The notes: generated by a model from the sequence alone, not told the origin. 45,377 nt of DNA from Streptomyces sp. NRRL F-4489 (GCF_001509485.1 NZ_LLZI01000244.1:1-45377), one strand, 5' to 3'. Counted from the stretch's first letter, positions 7,635-17,355 are shown. Translations and numbers: made by a program.

Positions 7635-9026
7635 GTGAGCCAGTTGACCGAACGCGGCACCACCCTCTCCTCGCACGGCCGGACCGCCGCCCGGCGCTCC
7701 TCGGCGATCGGCACCGCCGCCGTCAGCGGCGCCACCGCCGCCGGACTCGGCCTGGGCGCGCTCGCGGTCGCCGTCCTGCTGCTCTGGATCGCCTCCCCGT
7801 ACCCCGACAGCGGCCCGTCCCGGGCGCTGCACCTGGCCGCCGGGCTGTGGTTCCTGGCGCACGGCGGGGACCTCGTCCGCACCGCAACGCTCTCCGGCGC
7901 CCCCGCGCCGCTGGCCGTCACCCCGCTGCTGCTCGCCGCGCTCCCGCTCTGGCTGCTGCACCGCGCCGCCCGCGACACCCTGGCCGCGGCCACCGCCGAC
8001 CGCCCCGCCGCGCCCGGCACCGGCCCGGCGGCCGCCCCGCGCACCCTCCTCGGCGCCCTGCTCGCCGGCTATCTGCTGGTCGCCGCCGGGGCGCTGCTCT
8101 ACACCTCGACCGGCGGGCTCCCCGCCGCCCCGCTCTCCGCGCTGCTCGCCGTCCCGGGCACCGCGGCCGCCACCGTCGCGGCCACCGCCTGGCACACCCT
8201 CGGCGCGGACGCCGCGGCCCTGCTCCCGGCCCGCGTCCGCACCGCCCTGGCGGCGCTGCCGCCCGCCGTCCGCGCCGCCTGCACCGGCCCCCGCTTCGCC
8301 ACCGCCCGTACCGCGGCGGCCGCCGCCACCCTCGCCCTGCTGGCCGCCGGCACCGCGCTCACCCTCCTCGGGCTGGCGCTGCACGCCGGGCGGTTCGGCG
8401 GCGATCTGACCCGCCTCGCCCCGGACTGGGCCGGCCGCGGCACCCTGCTGCTGCTCTGCCTCTTCCTGCTGCCCAACGCGGCGGTCTGGGGCGCCGGCTA
8501 CGGCCTGGGGCCGGGCTTCACCGTCGGCACGGGCGCCGCGGTCGGGCCGCTGGGCACCGCGCCGCGTCCGCCGCTGCCGCCGTTCCCGCTGCTCAGCGGC
8601 GTACCGGACCCGGGCCCCGGCTCCTGGCCGGGCTGGCTGGCGCTGGCGGTGGTCCCGGCCGCGGCGGGCGCGGCGCTGGCCCGGTACGCGGCCGGGGACG
8701 GGCACCGCTCGTGGCGGCGGACGGCCGGTACGGCGGCGGTGGCGGCCGGGCTGTGCGGGCTGGCGATGGCGGTCCTGGCCGCGCTGGCGGGCGGCGCGGT
8801 GGGCCGCGGCGCGCTCGCCTCGTTCGGCCCGGTGTGGTGGCTCACCGGGCCCGCGGCGGCCGGCTGGGCCGCGCTGACCGGCGTGCCCGGCGCGCTCGCC
8901 CTGCGGGCCTGGCGGCGGCACACGGCGCGGCGGATGACGGAAGACCGGCCCCCGGCGGCGGAGGACCGGCCCCCGGGCCGCGCCCGCCGCATCGGCCTGC
9001 CCTTCCGCCGCCGCACCACCGGCTAG
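7635..9026 (+). CDS. DUF6350 integral membrane protein (PerM-like)
   Basis: A 463-aa multi-pass membrane protein with roughly nine or ten hydrophobic segments, starting at about residue 38 ([16 protein letters not shown]) and followed by SPYPDSGP, which I associate with the actinobacterial DUF6350 family. Mycobacterial PerM, linked to cell division and magnesium stress, is considered a relative. The tail after the last helix is basic and Pro/Arg-rich. The GTG at 7635 begins the sequence SQLTERG; the open frame continues upstream across the divergent gene but is not coding in character. No good ribosome-binding site precedes the GTG, so a leaderless transcript or slightly different start is possible. 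It ends 13 bp before the convergent gene at 9040. Confidence 0.75.
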   Translation: MSQLTERGTTLSSHGRTAARRSSAIGTAAVSGATAAGLGLGALAVAVLLLWIASPYPDSGPSRALHLAAGLWFLAHGGDLVRTATLSGAPAPLAVTPLLLAALPLWLLHRAARDTLAAATADRPAAPGTGPAAAPRTLLGALLAGYLLVAAGALLYTSTGGLPAAPLSALLAVPGTAAATVAATAWHTLGADAAALLPARVRTALAALPPAVRAACTGPRFATARTAAAAATLALLAAGTALTLLGLALHAGRFGGDLTRLAPDWAGRGTLLLLCLFLLPNAAVWGAGYGLGPGFTVGTGAAVGPLGTAPRPPLPPFPLLSGVPDPGPGSWPGWLALAVVPAAAGAALARYAAGDGHRSWRRTAGTAAVAAGLCGLAMAVLAALAGGAVGRGALASFGPVWWLTGPAAAGWAALTGVPGALALRAWRRHTARRMTEDRPPAAEDRPPGRARRIGLPFRRRTTG

Positions 9027-9039
9027 ACCCCGCTGCCCC

Positions 9040-10044
9040 CTAGGGCTGCTGCTGGCTGAGCAGCGGCCGGAGCTGCGGCGGCAGGAGCTGTTCGCAGGAC
9101 TTGGTCGCGGCCCGGGTCAGCGCGTCGTTCACGCAGGTGAAGTACGGGCGGTAGACGAGCTGCACGGTGAACGTCGCGGCCACCATCATCAGCGCCAGCG
9201 AGGCGGCCACCAGACCGGCGACCGCGGCGGTGGTCTGCGGCCGCACGCCGGGGCCCGGGACGCCCGGCGCTCCCGGGGCGCCGCCAGGACGGCCCGGCGC
9301 GGACGCGGCGCCGCCGGCCGGACGGCCCTCCGCGGCGCCACCGGACGCCGCCTGCTTCGGCTCCGGCTTGCCGCGCAGCGCGCTGATGCCCCAGTACAGC
9401 GAGAGCGCGCCGAGCAGCAGCGCCACCTCCGGCAGGCTGAACAGCACGAAGAAGAACGCCCACATCCCGGCCAGCAGGGCGTAGCGGGCCCGGCGCTGGA
9501 GCGGGTCGGTGGGGTCCCAGCGCAGTCCGCCGGGTCCGCCGCCCTGGCCGCCCGGCCCGCCCGGTCCGCCCTGGCCGCCGCCCCGGCCCGGCCGGCTGCC
9601 GAACCCGCCGCTCTGCCGGCCCGGCTGGCGGCTGCTCCACTGGCTGCCCCAGGCCGGCGGCTGGCCGGGACGCCCCTCGCCGTTCCCGCCGTCGCCCTCG
9701 CCGCCGTCCTCCCGGGCGTGCCCGGTGAGGTGGGGGCGCGGGCGCCACTCCTGGTCGGGGGCGCCGGCCGGCGGCGGCGCGAAGGGGTTGTCGTCCCGGT
9801 CGTCGCGGCCGCCGCGGCCGGAGCCGGCGGGCGCGGAATCCGGGGCGGACGACGACGAGCGCTCGCGCGGCAGCAGGACCGCCCCGGGGGCGGTGACGGG
9901 CTGGGGGTACCACCCGGCGGTGGCGGCGGGGGACGTGAGGAGAGCCGCGCGGCGGCGTCGGTCCGGCATCTGGAGTGAGTCTTCCCCTTGTCGTGGGCGT
10001 CCGTCCGGCAGGTGGGCCGGGCGGGCGGTCACCGTGAACTGCAT
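9040..10044 (-). CDS. Membrane protein with long disordered N-terminus
   Basis: A 334-aa protein of unknown function. Residues 1-175 are a Gly/Pro/Arg/Asp-rich, probably disordered cytoplasmic region (for example R-D-D-R-D-D-N-P-F-A-P-P-P). Then come two hydrophobic segments, around 185-220 (MWAFFFVLFSLPEVALLLGA) and around 275-300 (VAGLVAASLALMMVAATFTV), split by a charged, Gly/Pro-rich linker. The short C-terminus outside contains two cysteines (FTCVNDAL and KSCEQLL) that could pair. ATG 10044 has a GGGAG ribosome-binding site. It runs opposite purN from a shared promoter region. Proteins of this layout are common hypotheticals in Streptomyces; no specific role can be given. Confidence 0.7.
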   Translation of the reverse strand: MQFTVTARPAHLPDGRPRQGEDSLQMPDRRRRAALLTSPAATAGWYPQPVTAPGAVLLPRERSSSSAPDSAPAGSGRGGRDDRDDNPFAPPPAGAPDQEWRPRPHLTGHAREDGGEGDGGNGEGRPGQPPAWGSQWSSRQPGRQSGGFGSRPGRGGGQGGPGGPGGQGGGPGGLRWDPTDPLQRRARYALLAGMWAFFFVLFSLPEVALLLGALSLYWGISALRGKPEPKQAASGGAAEGRPAGGAASAPGRPGGAPGAPGVPGPGVRPQTTAAVAGLVAASLALMMVAATFTVQLVYRPYFTCVNDALTRAATKSCEQLLPPQLRPLLSQQQP

Positions 10045-10116
10045 GCGTGCTCCCGCCCGACGCTACCTCCCGTGCCCGCCCCCGTCCCGTGGGGGCCGCA
10101 CGGAGTGCCGGTATCG

Positions 10117-10144
10117 TTGCTGACGGTCGGCGCCTTCGTAGGGT
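10117..10144 (+). promoter_or_regulatory. Candidate promoter for purN-purH
   Basis: TTGCTG (10117-10122) and TAGGGT (10139-10144) are separated by 16 bp and resemble a housekeeping-type -35/-10 pair about 95 bp before the purN start. Confidence 0.4.
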
Positions 10145-10169
10145 TCCCCGGATTCCCGCTACCCCTCGC

Positions 10170-10187
10170 TTTGTACGACCGCACAAA
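10170..10187. promoter_or_regulatory. Inverted repeat in the purN leader
   Basis: TTTGT-N8-ACAAA forms a perfect, AT-rich inverted repeat just downstream of the candidate promoter. In this GC-rich background it stands out as a possible operator for purine control. Confidence 0.4.
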
Positions 10188-10239
10188 CTCCACACCCCAC
10201 CTGTCCAGCCCCGTACGACCTGGCGAGAAAGACCCCACC

Positions 10240-10893
10240 GTGGCCTCCTCCCCCCTTCCCGCTCGTCCCGCCGGCTCCGCCCCGGCCCGGATCGTGGTAC
10301 TCGTCTCCGGTTCGGGCACCAACCTCCAGGCGCTGCTCGACGCCATCGCCGAGGAGGGCGCGCAGGCGTACGGCGCCGAGATCGTGGCGGTGGGCGCGGA
10401 CCGCGCCGGGATCGCCGGGCTGGCGCGCGCCGAGCGGGCCGGGCTGCCGGCGTTCGTCTGCCGCCTCGCGGACTACCCCGACCGCGCGGCCTGGGACGCG
10501 GCGCTGACCGCGGCGACCGCCGCGCACCGCCCCGACCTGGTGGTCTCGGCCGGCTTCATGAAGATCCTCGGCCCGGAGTTCCTGGCCCGCTTCGGCGGCC
10601 GGACGATCAACACCCACCCGGCGCTGCTGCCCAGTTTTCCCGGTGCCCACGGCGTCCGCGACGCGCTCGCGTACGGTGCGAAGGTCACCGGCTGCACCGT
10701 CCACTTCGTCGACGACGGGGTCGACACCGGACCGATCATCGCCCAGGGCGTGGTCGAGGTCCGGGAGGAGGACGACGAATCCGCGCTGCATGAGCGCATC
10801 AAGGACGTCGAGCGCTCGCTGCTCGTCGAGGTCGTGGGGCGTCTGGCCCGGCACGGCTACCGCATAGAGGGACGAAAGGTACGTATCTCGTGA
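10240..10893 (+). CDS. purN: Phosphoribosylglycinamide formyltransferase (GART)
   Basis: A 217-aa PurN, which transfers a formyl group from 10-formyl-THF to GAR in purine synthesis. The start [14 protein letters not shown] binds the phosphoribosyl substrate. The catalytic region reads [11 protein letters not shown] with N and H, and [13 protein letters not shown] carries the catalytic Asp. GTG 10240 is chosen because it begins the short tail before the conserved core and brings the length to the family norm. The stop codon overlaps the purH GTG by four bases (GTGA), giving tight translational coupling for two enzymes that both use 10-formyl-THF; folD, which makes that cofactor, lies 2 kb downstream. 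Confidence 0.96.
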   Translation: MASSPLPARPAGSAPARIVVLVSGSGTNLQALLDAIAEEGAQAYGAEIVAVGADRAGIAGLARAERAGLPAFVCRLADYPDRAAWDAALTAATAAHRPDLVVSAGFMKILGPEFLARFGGRTINTHPALLPSFPGAHGVRDALAYGAKVTGCTVHFVDDGVDTGPIIAQGVVEVREEDDESALHERIKDVERSLLVEVVGRLARHGYRIEGRKVRIS

Positions 10894-12461
10894 CCGCCAC
10901 CGAAGGTACGCAGCGGCCCATCCGCCGCGCGCTGGTCAGCGTCTACGACAAGTCCGGGCTGGAGGAGCTGGCCCAGGGGCTGCACGCGGCCGGCGTCCAG
11001 CTGGTCTCGACCGGATCGACGGCCGCGAGGATCGCCGCCGCCGGGGTGCCGGTCACCAAGGTCGAGGAGCTCACCGGCTTCCCGGAGTGCCTCGACGGCC
11101 GGGTCAAGACCCTGCACCCCAAGGTCCACGCCGGCATCCTCGCCGACCTGCGCCGCGAGGACCACCAGCGGCAGCTGGCCGACCTCGGTGTCGAGCCGTT
11201 CGACCTGGTCGTGGTCAACCTCTACCCGTTCCGGGAGACCGTCGCCTCCGGCGCCGCCCCCGACGAGTGCGTCGAGCAGATCGACATCGGCGGCCCCTCG
11301 ATGGTCCGCGCCGCCGCCAAGAACCACCCCTCGGTCGCCGTGGTCACCAGCCCCGAGCGCTACGCCGACGTCCTCGCGGCCGTCCGGAGCGGCGGCTTCG
11401 ACCTCGCCGCCCGCAAGCGGCTGGCCGCCGAGGCGTTCCAGCACACCGCCGCCTACGACGTCGCCGTCTCCTCCTGGATGACCAACGTCTACGCGCCCGA
11501 GGAGGACGGCCCGGCCCTCCCCGCGTTCTTCGGCGGCACCTGGGAGCGCCGCAGCACCCTGCGCTACGGCGAGAACCCGCACCAGGCCGCGGCCCTCTAC
11601 ACCGACGGCCGGCCGGGCGGTATCGCCAACGCCGAGCAGCTGCACGGCAAGGAGATGTCCTTCAACAACTACGTGGACACCGAGGCCGCCCGCCGCGCCG
11701 CCTACGACCACGAGCAGCCTTGCGTCGCCATCATCAAGCACGCCAACCCGTGCGGTATCGCCATCGGCGCGGACGTCGCCGAGGCGCACCGCAAGGCGCA
11801 CGCCTGCGATCCGGTCTCCGCGTTCGGCGGCGTCATCGCGGTGAACCGCCCGGTGACCGTCGCGCTGGCCGAGCAGGTCGCGGAGATCTTCACCGAGGTC
11901 ATCGCCGCCCCGGACTACGAGGACGGCGCGCTGGAGATCCTCGCCCGGAAGAAGAACCTCCGCGTCCTGAAGGTCGAGGGCAGCCCGCACCAGCCCGGCG
12001 ACCTCAAGCTGCTCTCGGGCGGCGCGGTGCTCCAGCAGACCGACGTCTTCCAGGCCGCCGGCGACGACCCGGCCACCTGGACCCTCGCCAGCGGCGAACC
12101 GCTCCCCGAGGCCGAGCTGGCCGAGCTGGCCTTCGCCTGGAAGGCGTGCCGCGCGGTGAAGTCCAACGCCATCCTGCTCGTCAAGGACGGCGCGTCGGTC
12201 GGCGTCGGCATGGGCCAGGTCAACCGCGTCGACTCCTGCAAGCTCGCCGTGGAGCGGGCCGGCGCGGAGCGGGCGCGCGGCTCCTACGCCGCCTCGGACG
12301 CCTTCTTCCCGTTCCCGGACGGCCCGGAGATCCTGATCGAGGCGGGCGTCCGCGCGATCGTCCAGCCCGGCGGCTCGATCCGCGACGAACTGGTCGTCGA
12401 GGCCGCCAAGAAGGCCGGCGTCACGATGTACTTCACCGGCACCCGCCACTTCTTCCACTGA
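10890..12461 (+). CDS. purH: Bifunctional AICAR transformylase / IMP cyclohydrolase
   Basis: A 523-aa PurH that carries out the last two steps to IMP. The N-terminal IMP cyclohydrolase domain (about 1-200) shows [10 protein letters not shown], the S-T-G-S-T turn, and [14 protein letters not shown]. The C-terminal transformylase domain shows [10 protein letters not shown], the catalytic K-H-A-N-P-C-G, and ends P-G-G-S-I-R-D-E-L and F-T-G-T-R-H-F-x-H. Length is normal. The GTG start at 10890 overlaps the purN stop. A 17-bp-stem terminator begins 22 bp after the stop. Confidence 0.98.
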   Translation: MTATEGTQRPIRRALVSVYDKSGLEELAQGLHAAGVQLVSTGSTAARIAAAGVPVTKVEELTGFPECLDGRVKTLHPKVHAGILADLRREDHQRQLADLGVEPFDLVVVNLYPFRETVASGAAPDECVEQIDIGGPSMVRAAAKNHPSVAVVTSPERYADVLAAVRSGGFDLAARKRLAAEAFQHTAAYDVAVSSWMTNVYAPEEDGPALPAFFGGTWERRSTLRYGENPHQAAALYTDGRPGGIANAEQLHGKEMSFNNYVDTEAARRAAYDHEQPCVAIIKHANPCGIAIGADVAEAHRKAHACDPVSAFGGVIAVNRPVTVALAEQVAEIFTEVIAAPDYEDGALEILARKKNLRVLKVEGSPHQPGDLKLLSGGAVLQQTDVFQAAGDDPATWTLASGEPLPEAELAELAFAWKACRAVKSNAILLVKDGASVGVGMGQVNRVDSCKLAVERAGAERARGSYAASDAFFPFPDGPEILIEAGVRAIVQPGGSIRDELVVEAAKKAGVTMYFTGTRHFFH

Positions 12462-12482
12462 GGTCCCGCATAACCGCACAAC

Positions 12483-12524
12483 GCTGAGGGCCGCACCCCC
12501 GTCCAACGGGGTGCGGCCCTCAGC
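12483..12524. terminator. Bidirectional hairpin terminator between purH and the convergent gene
   Basis: A perfect 17-bp stem (12483-12499 with 12508-12524; GCTGAGGGCCGCACCCC) with an eight-base loop sits between convergent genes ending at 12461 and 12558. Confidence 0.9.
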
Positions 12525-12557
12525 CGTACGCGGCGCCTACGCGCAACGCCCGCGGGG

Positions 12558-13136
12558 TCAGTAGCGCGGGCGGTTGAACCAGGCGTTGCCGTCATCCTTG
12601 GCGACGAAAACCAGCACCAGCACGCCCAGCACCGTGTGCACCAGGCCGAACGGGAAGGTGCCCAGGCTCAGCATGATGCCGAGGACGCAGGCGACGATGG
12701 TGGCGATGCGGACGCCCTTGCCGCCGTTGCCGAACTGCGCGGCGAGCGTGATCGCGCCCGCCGTGAAGATCACGATGATGACGATGATCGCGATCAGCAA
12801 GCCCTTGCCGACGTTGAACGCCGACATGTCCGAATAGGCCGAGGTGGCCGCCTCGTGCGATGCCTTGGTGACGCCGCCCAGCCCCATCACCGCCAGCACC
12901 AGGCCGATGAGGTTCAGACCGGCGAGCACGAACAGCAGCGCCCGGGCCGCCTTGACGCCGCCCGGCATCACCGTCGGGTACGGCATCTGGGGCGTGGGTA
13001 TCGCACCGCCCGGGTACGGGCCGTACGGCGCCACCGGCTGCTGCGGAGGCGTTGGCTGCACGGGCTGCTGGGGATAGCCGTAACCGGGCTGCTGTCCCGG
13101 CGGGGGGCCGTAGGGGTTGGGGTTGGGATAGCTCAC
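12558..13136 (-). CDS. Pro/Gln/Tyr-rich tail membrane protein
   Basis: A 192-aa protein of unknown function. The first 60 residues are a Pro/Gln/Tyr-rich tail ([20 protein letters not shown]), followed by three or four hydrophobic segments: about 74-92, 122-146 ([21 protein letters not shown]) and 155-182. The C-terminus is hydrophilic with W-F-N-R-P-R-Y. GTG 13136 is chosen because an AAAGGG site lies 10 bp upstream and the conserved-looking SYPNPNPYG begins here. It sits downstream of an RDD-family gene with a similar tail on the same strand, 128 bp apart, so they may be co-transcribed. Such proteins are common in Streptomyces, usually annotated as hypothetical or DUF4190-like. Confidence 0.7.
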   Translation of the reverse strand: MSYPNPNPYGPPPGQQPGYGYPQQPVQPTPPQQPVAPYGPYPGGAIPTPQMPYPTVMPGGVKAARALLFVLAGLNLIGLVLAVMGLGGVTKASHEAATSAYSDMSAFNVGKGLLIAIIVIIVIFTAGAITLAAQFGNGGKGVRIATIVACVLGIMLSLGTFPFGLVHTVLGVLVLVFVAKDDGNAWFNRPRY

Positions 13137-13264
13137 GAGCGGTGCCCTTTCAGGCGATGCGGTATCGAGGCGAAGCGGTAACTGAGAGCGCCAGAAGGCC
13201 CCCGGTCGCTGCTGCGAGGGGGCCTTCATCGGCTGGTGCGGGCGTCCGAGGGCCCGTTACGGCA

Positions 13265-14047
13265 TTACTTGGGGGCCTGGACGACCACCGTGCCGACGAT
13301 CTTGTCCGCGAAGGTCTGGTTCTTGTCGTCCCAGAGCGGCCACAGCCAACCGATGCCGCACAGCAGGCCGTTGAGGTAGCGGCAGATGTAGCGCACGAAG
13401 GTCATGCCGAAGCCCATGGGCTGGCCGGTGGCCTCCTTGATGACCTTGATGCCCAGCACCTTCTTGCCCGGGGTCTGGCCGGTGGCGCCTTCCTTGGCGA
13501 TGAGGAAGAACATCCCGCCCACCATGACCAGCCACGCCAGCACCATGACGATGACGGCGCCGGTCGGCATGGTCGACGACGACGAGTAGGCGTTGGAGAC
13601 GCAGTTGTAGTCGCCCGGAGGGCAGCTGTTGGCTGCGCTGCTGGCTGCGCTGCTGGCGGAGCTGGCCGAGCCGGCGGCCACGACGGCAGCGATGATGTAC
13701 AGGATGGTCGGCACCGCGAAGATCATGAGGCCGTCGAGCAGGAGGGCACCGACCCGCGCCCCCCAGCTCGCGTAGCCCTGCGGCATGCCCGGCATACCCG
13801 GCTGCCCGTACGGGGCGGCCGCCTGCTGCGGGTAGCCGTAGCCGGGCTGGCCCTGGGGCGGGACCTGGCCCTGCTGGGGGTAGCCGTACGGCTGCTGGGG
13901 CTGCTGCGGCGGGACCTGGCCCTGCTGCGGGTAGCCGTAGCCCGGCTGGCCGCCCTGCGGCGGGACCGGGGGCTGCTGGCCGTACGGGCCCTGCGGCGCC
14001 TGCGGCGGCTGCTGGCCGTAGGGGTTGTTCGGGTCACCGAAGCTCAT
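13265..14047 (-). CDS. RDD family membrane protein with YPQQ-repeat tail
   Basis: A 260-aa protein. Residues 1-90 are a repetitive Pro/Gln/Gly/Tyr tail with several G-Y-G-Y-P-Q-Q units. Residues 92-255 form an RDD-type membrane domain: the first helix begins [12 protein letters not shown] (Arg and Asp of the RDD motif), two more helices follow, and then [13 protein letters not shown] and F-V-R-Y-I, which are typical RDD phrases. The loop between helices 2 and 3 is Ala/Ser-rich with a C-P-P-G-D-Y-N-C pair that could form a disulfide outside. RDD proteins are thought to act in transport or stress response. ATG 14047 follows a GGAGG site. A 246-bp divergent region separates it from folD. Confidence 0.82.
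   Translation of the reverse strand: MSFGDPNNPYGQQPPQAPQGPYGQQPPVPPQGGQPGYGYPQQGQVPPQQPQQPYGYPQQGQVPPQGQPGYGYPQQAAAPYGQPGMPGMPQGYASWGARVGALLLDGLMIFAVPTILYIIAAVVAAGSASSASSAASSAANSCPPGDYNCVSNAYSSSSTMPTGAVIVMVLAWLVMVGGMFFLIAKEGATGQTPGKKVLGIKVIKEATGQPMGFGMTFVRYICRYLNGLLCGIGWLWPLWDDKNQTFADKIVGTVVVQAPK
13823..13954. repeat. In-frame YPQQ tandem repeats in the RDD protein tail
   Basis: Residues 32-75 of the RDD protein contain three [P]YGYPQQ units spaced by GQVPPQ segments. At DNA level this gives near-identical blocks, for example GGGTAGCCGTA followed by CCGGGCTGGCC. Copy number could vary between strains by slippage. Confidence 0.7.
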
Positions 14048-14205
14048 GGTGCTGCTTTCCTCCGTTGGTGTCAGTGGGGGACGACGCGGCGTGACTCGGA
14101 GGAAAAACAGGTTGTTTCATGGCCCGCCCCCGACGATGCCTGCGGCACTGCGCCGTCAATCCTTCTAGGTGAGGATTCCGTCTGTCCAGTCAAGGCGGTC
14201 AGCTT

Positions 14206-14236
14206 TTGTCCAACCGCAATGATCGTTTCCGGACAA
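14206..14236. promoter_or_regulatory. Inverted repeat upstream of folD
   Basis: TTGTCC-N19-GGACAA arms lie about 60 bp before the folD start in a short region of lower GC. A second inverted repeat, AATCCT-N8-AGGATT, is at 14158-14177. One or both may be operators, or TTGTCC may be part of a promoter. Confidence 0.35.
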
Positions 14237-14293
14237 CTGCCGTCCGCGCGCCCTGATTGGAACACGGCCGCCCTCATCCGCGAGGATGGGGGT

Positions 14294-15151
14294 ATGAGTG
14301 CCCAGATTCTGGATGGCAAGGCCACCGCCGCCGCGATCAAGTCCGAGCTCACCGCCCGCGTGGAGGCGCTGAAGGCCAAGGGTGTCACCCCGGGCCTGGG
14401 CACCCTGCTGGTCGGCGACGACCCCGGCAGCCGCTGGTACGTCAACGGCAAGCACCGGGACTGCGCCGAGGTGGGCATCGCCTCCCTCCAGCGCGAACTT
14501 CCCGCCACGGCCACCCAGGAGGAGATCGAGGCCGTCGTCCGGGAACTGAACGAGAACCCCGACTGCACCGGTTACATCGTCCAACTCCCGCTGCCCAAGG
14601 GGATCGACGCCAACCGCGTCCTGGAACTGATGGATCCGGCCAAGGACGCCGACGGGCTGCATCCGATGAGCCTGGGCCGCCTGGTGCTCGGCATCGAGGG
14701 CCCGCTGCCCTGCACCCCGTACGGCATCGTCACCCTGCTGCGGCGGCACGGCGTCGAGATCAACGGCGCGCACGTGGTCGTCGTCGGCCGGGGCATCACC
14801 ATCGGCCGCCCGATGCCGCTGCTGCTGACCCGCAAGTCGGAGAACGCCACCGTCACCCAGTGCCACACCGGCACCCGCGACCTGTCCGCGCACCTGAAGC
14901 GGGCCGACATCATCGTCGCCGCGGCCGGTGTGCCGCACATCATCAAGCCCGAGGACGTCAAGCCGGGCGCGGCCGTCCTGGACGTCGGCGTCAGCCGGGA
15001 CGAGAACGGCAAGATCGTCGGCGATGTGCACCCCGGCGTCGCCGAGGTCGCCGGCTGGGTCGCCCCCAACCCCGGCGGCGTCGGCCCGATGACCCGCGCC
15101 CAGCTGCTGGTCAACGTCGTCGAGGCGGCGGAGCGCGCGGCCGGCCTGTGA
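14294..15151 (+). CDS. folD: Methylenetetrahydrofolate dehydrogenase / cyclohydrolase
   Basis: A 285-aa FolD that converts 5,10-methylene-THF to 10-formyl-THF, feeding PurN and PurH upstream. Active-site features are Y-V-N-G-K (K53 is the catalytic lysine), V-Q-L-P-L-P, D-A-D-G-L-H-P, P-C-T-P-Y-G, and P-G-G-V-G-P-M-T near the C-terminus. The cofactor turn reads [10 protein letters not shown] in place of the G-R-S-x-x-V-G-x-P of E. coli; I recall Gly here as usual for actinobacteria. ATG 14294 follows GAGGATGGGGG. The DUF3017 gene follows 140 bp later. Confidence 0.97.
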   Translation: MSAQILDGKATAAAIKSELTARVEALKAKGVTPGLGTLLVGDDPGSRWYVNGKHRDCAEVGIASLQRELPATATQEEIEAVVRELNENPDCTGYIVQLPLPKGIDANRVLELMDPAKDADGLHPMSLGRLVLGIEGPLPCTPYGIVTLLRRHGVEINGAHVVVVGRGITIGRPMPLLLTRKSENATVTQCHTGTRDLSAHLKRADIIVAAAGVPHIIKPEDVKPGAAVLDVGVSRDENGKIVGDVHPGVAEVAGWVAPNPGGVGPMTRAQLLVNVVEAAERAAGL

Positions 15152-15175
15152 CCGGGCTGGTTCCCGCCGGCCGTG

Positions 15176-15211
15176 CGGGAACCACTCGATCCGCGGGAAC
15201 CACTCGACCCG
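15176..15211. repeat. 18-bp tandem repeat between folD and the DUF3017 gene
   Basis: Two head-to-tail copies of CGGGAACCACTCGATCCG (15176-15193 and 15194-15211) differ at one base, and degenerate copies follow up to about 15240. The block lies in a 140-bp intergenic stretch and could be a decayed coding or spacer repeat. Confidence 0.75.
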
Positions 15212-15291
15212 CCGAACCCGTTGAACCTCTCGTACCCGTCGTACCGCCGATGCCGGCGGATCCGGACACCGGAAGGGGCTGACCGCCAGAC

Positions 15292-15720
15292 ATGGCTGCC
15301 GAAGCGCACTCGGAGGGCGCGTCCGAGCCGCAGCGCACCCCGCGCCGCTTTCCGCAGCTGACCCGCGACACCGCCCGCCCCGAGGGCGGCGGCCGGGCCG
15401 CCTCGGGCGACTATCCGGCACCGGCCCGCCAGTGGCCGCTGCTGGCGGTGCTCTCCGGGGTCGCGGCCGGGCTGCTGCTGGTCGCGGTGGACGCGTTCCG
15501 GATCGGCACGATCCTGATCGGGCTGTCCCTGCTGGGCGGCGCGGCGCTGCGCTGGGCGCTGCCGTCGGTGGGGATGCTGGCCGTCCGGTCCCGCTTCACC
15601 GACCTGCTCACATACGGCGGGCTGGGCTTCGTCATCGTGATCCTGGCGATGATGGTCCAGCCCAAGCCGTGGATCCACATCCCGTTCCTCGACGACATCG
15701 TGCACTTCACGGTCCGATAG
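15292..15720 (+). CDS. DUF3017 membrane protein
   Basis: A 142-aa actinobacterial membrane protein. After a 45-residue hydrophilic lead come three hydrophobic segments: [19 protein letters not shown] (about 48-66), [15 protein letters not shown] (71-85), and [15 protein letters not shown] (109-123). A short tail ends V-H-F-T-V-R. The pattern V-D-A-F-R-I-G between the first two helices is typical of DUF3017, a family found next to folD in Streptomyces. The function is unknown. The ATG at 15292 follows GGAAGGGGC. A long hairpin terminator follows the gene. Confidence 0.85.
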   Translation: MAAEAHSEGASEPQRTPRRFPQLTRDTARPEGGGRAASGDYPAPARQWPLLAVLSGVAAGLLLVAVDAFRIGTILIGLSLLGGAALRWALPSVGMLAVRSRFTDLLTYGGLGFVIVILAMMVQPKPWIHIPFLDDIVHFTVR

Positions 15721-15763
15721 GCACGCGGGGGCCCGCCCTCGCGGCAGGACCGCCCGGGAGCCT

Positions 15764-15804
15764 CGCGCGGCGCCGCGGCACACCTCGTGCCGTAGCGCCG
15801 CGCG
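15764..15804 (+). terminator. Hairpin terminator after the DUF3017 gene
   Basis: The stem has two paired blocks: CGCGCGGCG at 15764-15772 pairs with 15796-15804, and CGGCAC at 15776-15781 pairs with 15787-15792. A three-base internal loop separates the blocks and the hairpin loop is ACCTC. Confidence 0.8.
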
Positions 15805-15865
15805 CCTGTGTGACGCGGGTAACTTGGCGACGTCCGGGGGTGCACCGACCGCGAGAGGGACGTCC

Positions 15866-17086
15866 ATGGCCAAGATCAAGGTTGCCGGCCCCGTCGTCGA
15901 GATCGACGGCGACGAGATGACCCGCATCATCTGGGCGTCCATCAGGGACCGGCTGATCCTCCCGTATCTCGACATCGACCTGAAGTACTTCGACCTCGGC
16001 ATCGAGAACCGCGACGCGACCCGGGACCAGGTGACGCTCGACGCCGCGCACGCCGTCCGGGAGTACGGCGTCGGGGTGAAGTGCGCCACCATCACCCCGG
16101 ACGAGGCGCGGGTCGAGGAGTTCAACCTCCAGGCGATGTACCGCTCGCCGAACGCCACCCTCCGCCGCGTCCTCGGCGGCGTGATCTTCCGCGAGCCGAT
16201 CACCGTGGCCAACGTGCCGCGGCTGGTCCCCGGCTGGACCCGGCCCATCGTCATCGGCCGCCACGCCTTCGGCGACCAGTACGGCGCCACCGACCTCAAG
16301 ATCCCCGGGCCCGGCACGCTCACCCTGGCCTTCACCCCGGCCGGCGGCGGCGAGCCGGTCGAGCTGGAGGTGCACGAGTTCCCCGGTCCCGGCGTGGCGC
16401 TGGCGATGGCCAACCACGACGACTCGATCCGGGACTTCGCGCGCGCGTCGTTCCGCTACGGCCTCGACCGCGGCTACCCCGTCTACCTCGCCACGAAGAA
16501 CACGGTCCTGAAGAAGTACGACGGCCGCTTCAAGGACCTCTTCCAGGAGGTCTTCGACGCCGAGTTCCGGGCCGCGTTCGAGGACCGCGGGCTGGCCTAC
16601 GAGCACCGGCTCATCGACGATATGGCCGCCTTCGCCATGCGGTCGTCCGGCGGCTATGTGTGGGCCTGCAAGAACTACGACGGTGATGTGCAGTCCGACG
16701 CCGTCGCCCAGGGCTTCGGCTCCCTGGGGCTGATGACCTCGGTCCTGATGAGCGCCGACGGCCGGACGCTGGCGGCGGAGGCCGCGCACGGCACCGTCAC
16801 CCGCCACTACCGGCAGCACCAGCAGGGCAAGTCCACCTCCACCAACCCCCTCGCGTCCGTCTTCGCCTGGACCCGCGCGCTGGCGCACCGCGGCCGGCTC
16901 GACAACACCCCCGACGTCGCCCGCTTCGCCCAGGCCCTGGAACGGGTCTGCGTGGAGACCGTCGAGGGCGGCCGGATGACCAGGGACCTGGCCCGGCTCA
17001 TCGGCCCGGCGCAGCCCTGGCTCACGACCGGTCAGTTCCTGGACGCGGTGGAGGAGGCGCTCCAGCGGACGATGGCGCCGGCGTGA
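15866..17086 (+). CDS. icd: NADP-dependent isocitrate dehydrogenase (dimeric, eukaryotic-like type)
   Basis: A 406-aa enzyme that oxidises isocitrate to 2-oxoglutarate. It belongs to the dimeric class similar to mitochondrial and cytosolic IDH: it starts [18 protein letters not shown], with substrate residues in [10 protein letters not shown], metal-binding [19 protein letters not shown], and the NADP-binding [10 protein letters not shown]. The ATG at 15866 follows GAGAGGGAC; an upstream in-frame ATG would only add an unconserved tail. S. coelicolor is known for a monomeric 740-aa Icd, so this may be a second or replacing enzyme. mdh follows 437 bp downstream. Confidence 0.95.
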   Translation: MAKIKVAGPVVEIDGDEMTRIIWASIRDRLILPYLDIDLKYFDLGIENRDATRDQVTLDAAHAVREYGVGVKCATITPDEARVEEFNLQAMYRSPNATLRRVLGGVIFREPITVANVPRLVPGWTRPIVIGRHAFGDQYGATDLKIPGPGTLTLAFTPAGGGEPVELEVHEFPGPGVALAMANHDDSIRDFARASFRYGLDRGYPVYLATKNTVLKKYDGRFKDLFQEVFDAEFRAAFEDRGLAYEHRLIDDMAAFAMRSSGGYVWACKNYDGDVQSDAVAQGFGSLGLMTSVLMSADGRTLAAEAAHGTVTRHYRQHQQGKSTSTNPLASVFAWTRALAHRGRLDNTPDVARFAQALERVCVETVEGGRMTRDLARLIGPAQPWLTTGQFLDAVEEALQRTMAPA

Positions 17087-17118
17087 GGGGCGGGGGCGGG
17101 GCCCGGCCGGGGGCCTGC

Positions 17119-17164
17119 CTTACGGGGGCCGTGGGGTCCGGCTTACGGGCGCGTGGGGCCCGCC
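17119..17164. repeat. Imperfect 23-bp tandem repeat downstream of icd
   Basis: Two adjacent copies start CTTACGGG and share CGTGGGG (17119-17141 and 17142-17164), with a one-base shift and several changes. It is non-coding. Confidence 0.65.
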
Positions 17165-17355
17165 TGTTGGCGCGCCGGGCCCGGCCCCACTGGCCGGGAT
17201 TCGCCGCCCCCGGGGGAGCGCCGCGAGAAAGGGGGGATTGCCGTCGCGGATCCCGGGCATGCGCTCCCCAGCCCCCCACGGGTGTGTCACCACCGCACGG
17301 CCGTCCGCGCCCTCCCCTCCACGGCGCGGGCGGCCGTCGCCTCGCCCCGGCGGGC

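Noticed and set aside
13823..13954. Repeat block considered as a CRISPR array
   Set aside because: Repeats are in frame within a protein, irregular in spacing, and there are no cas genes.
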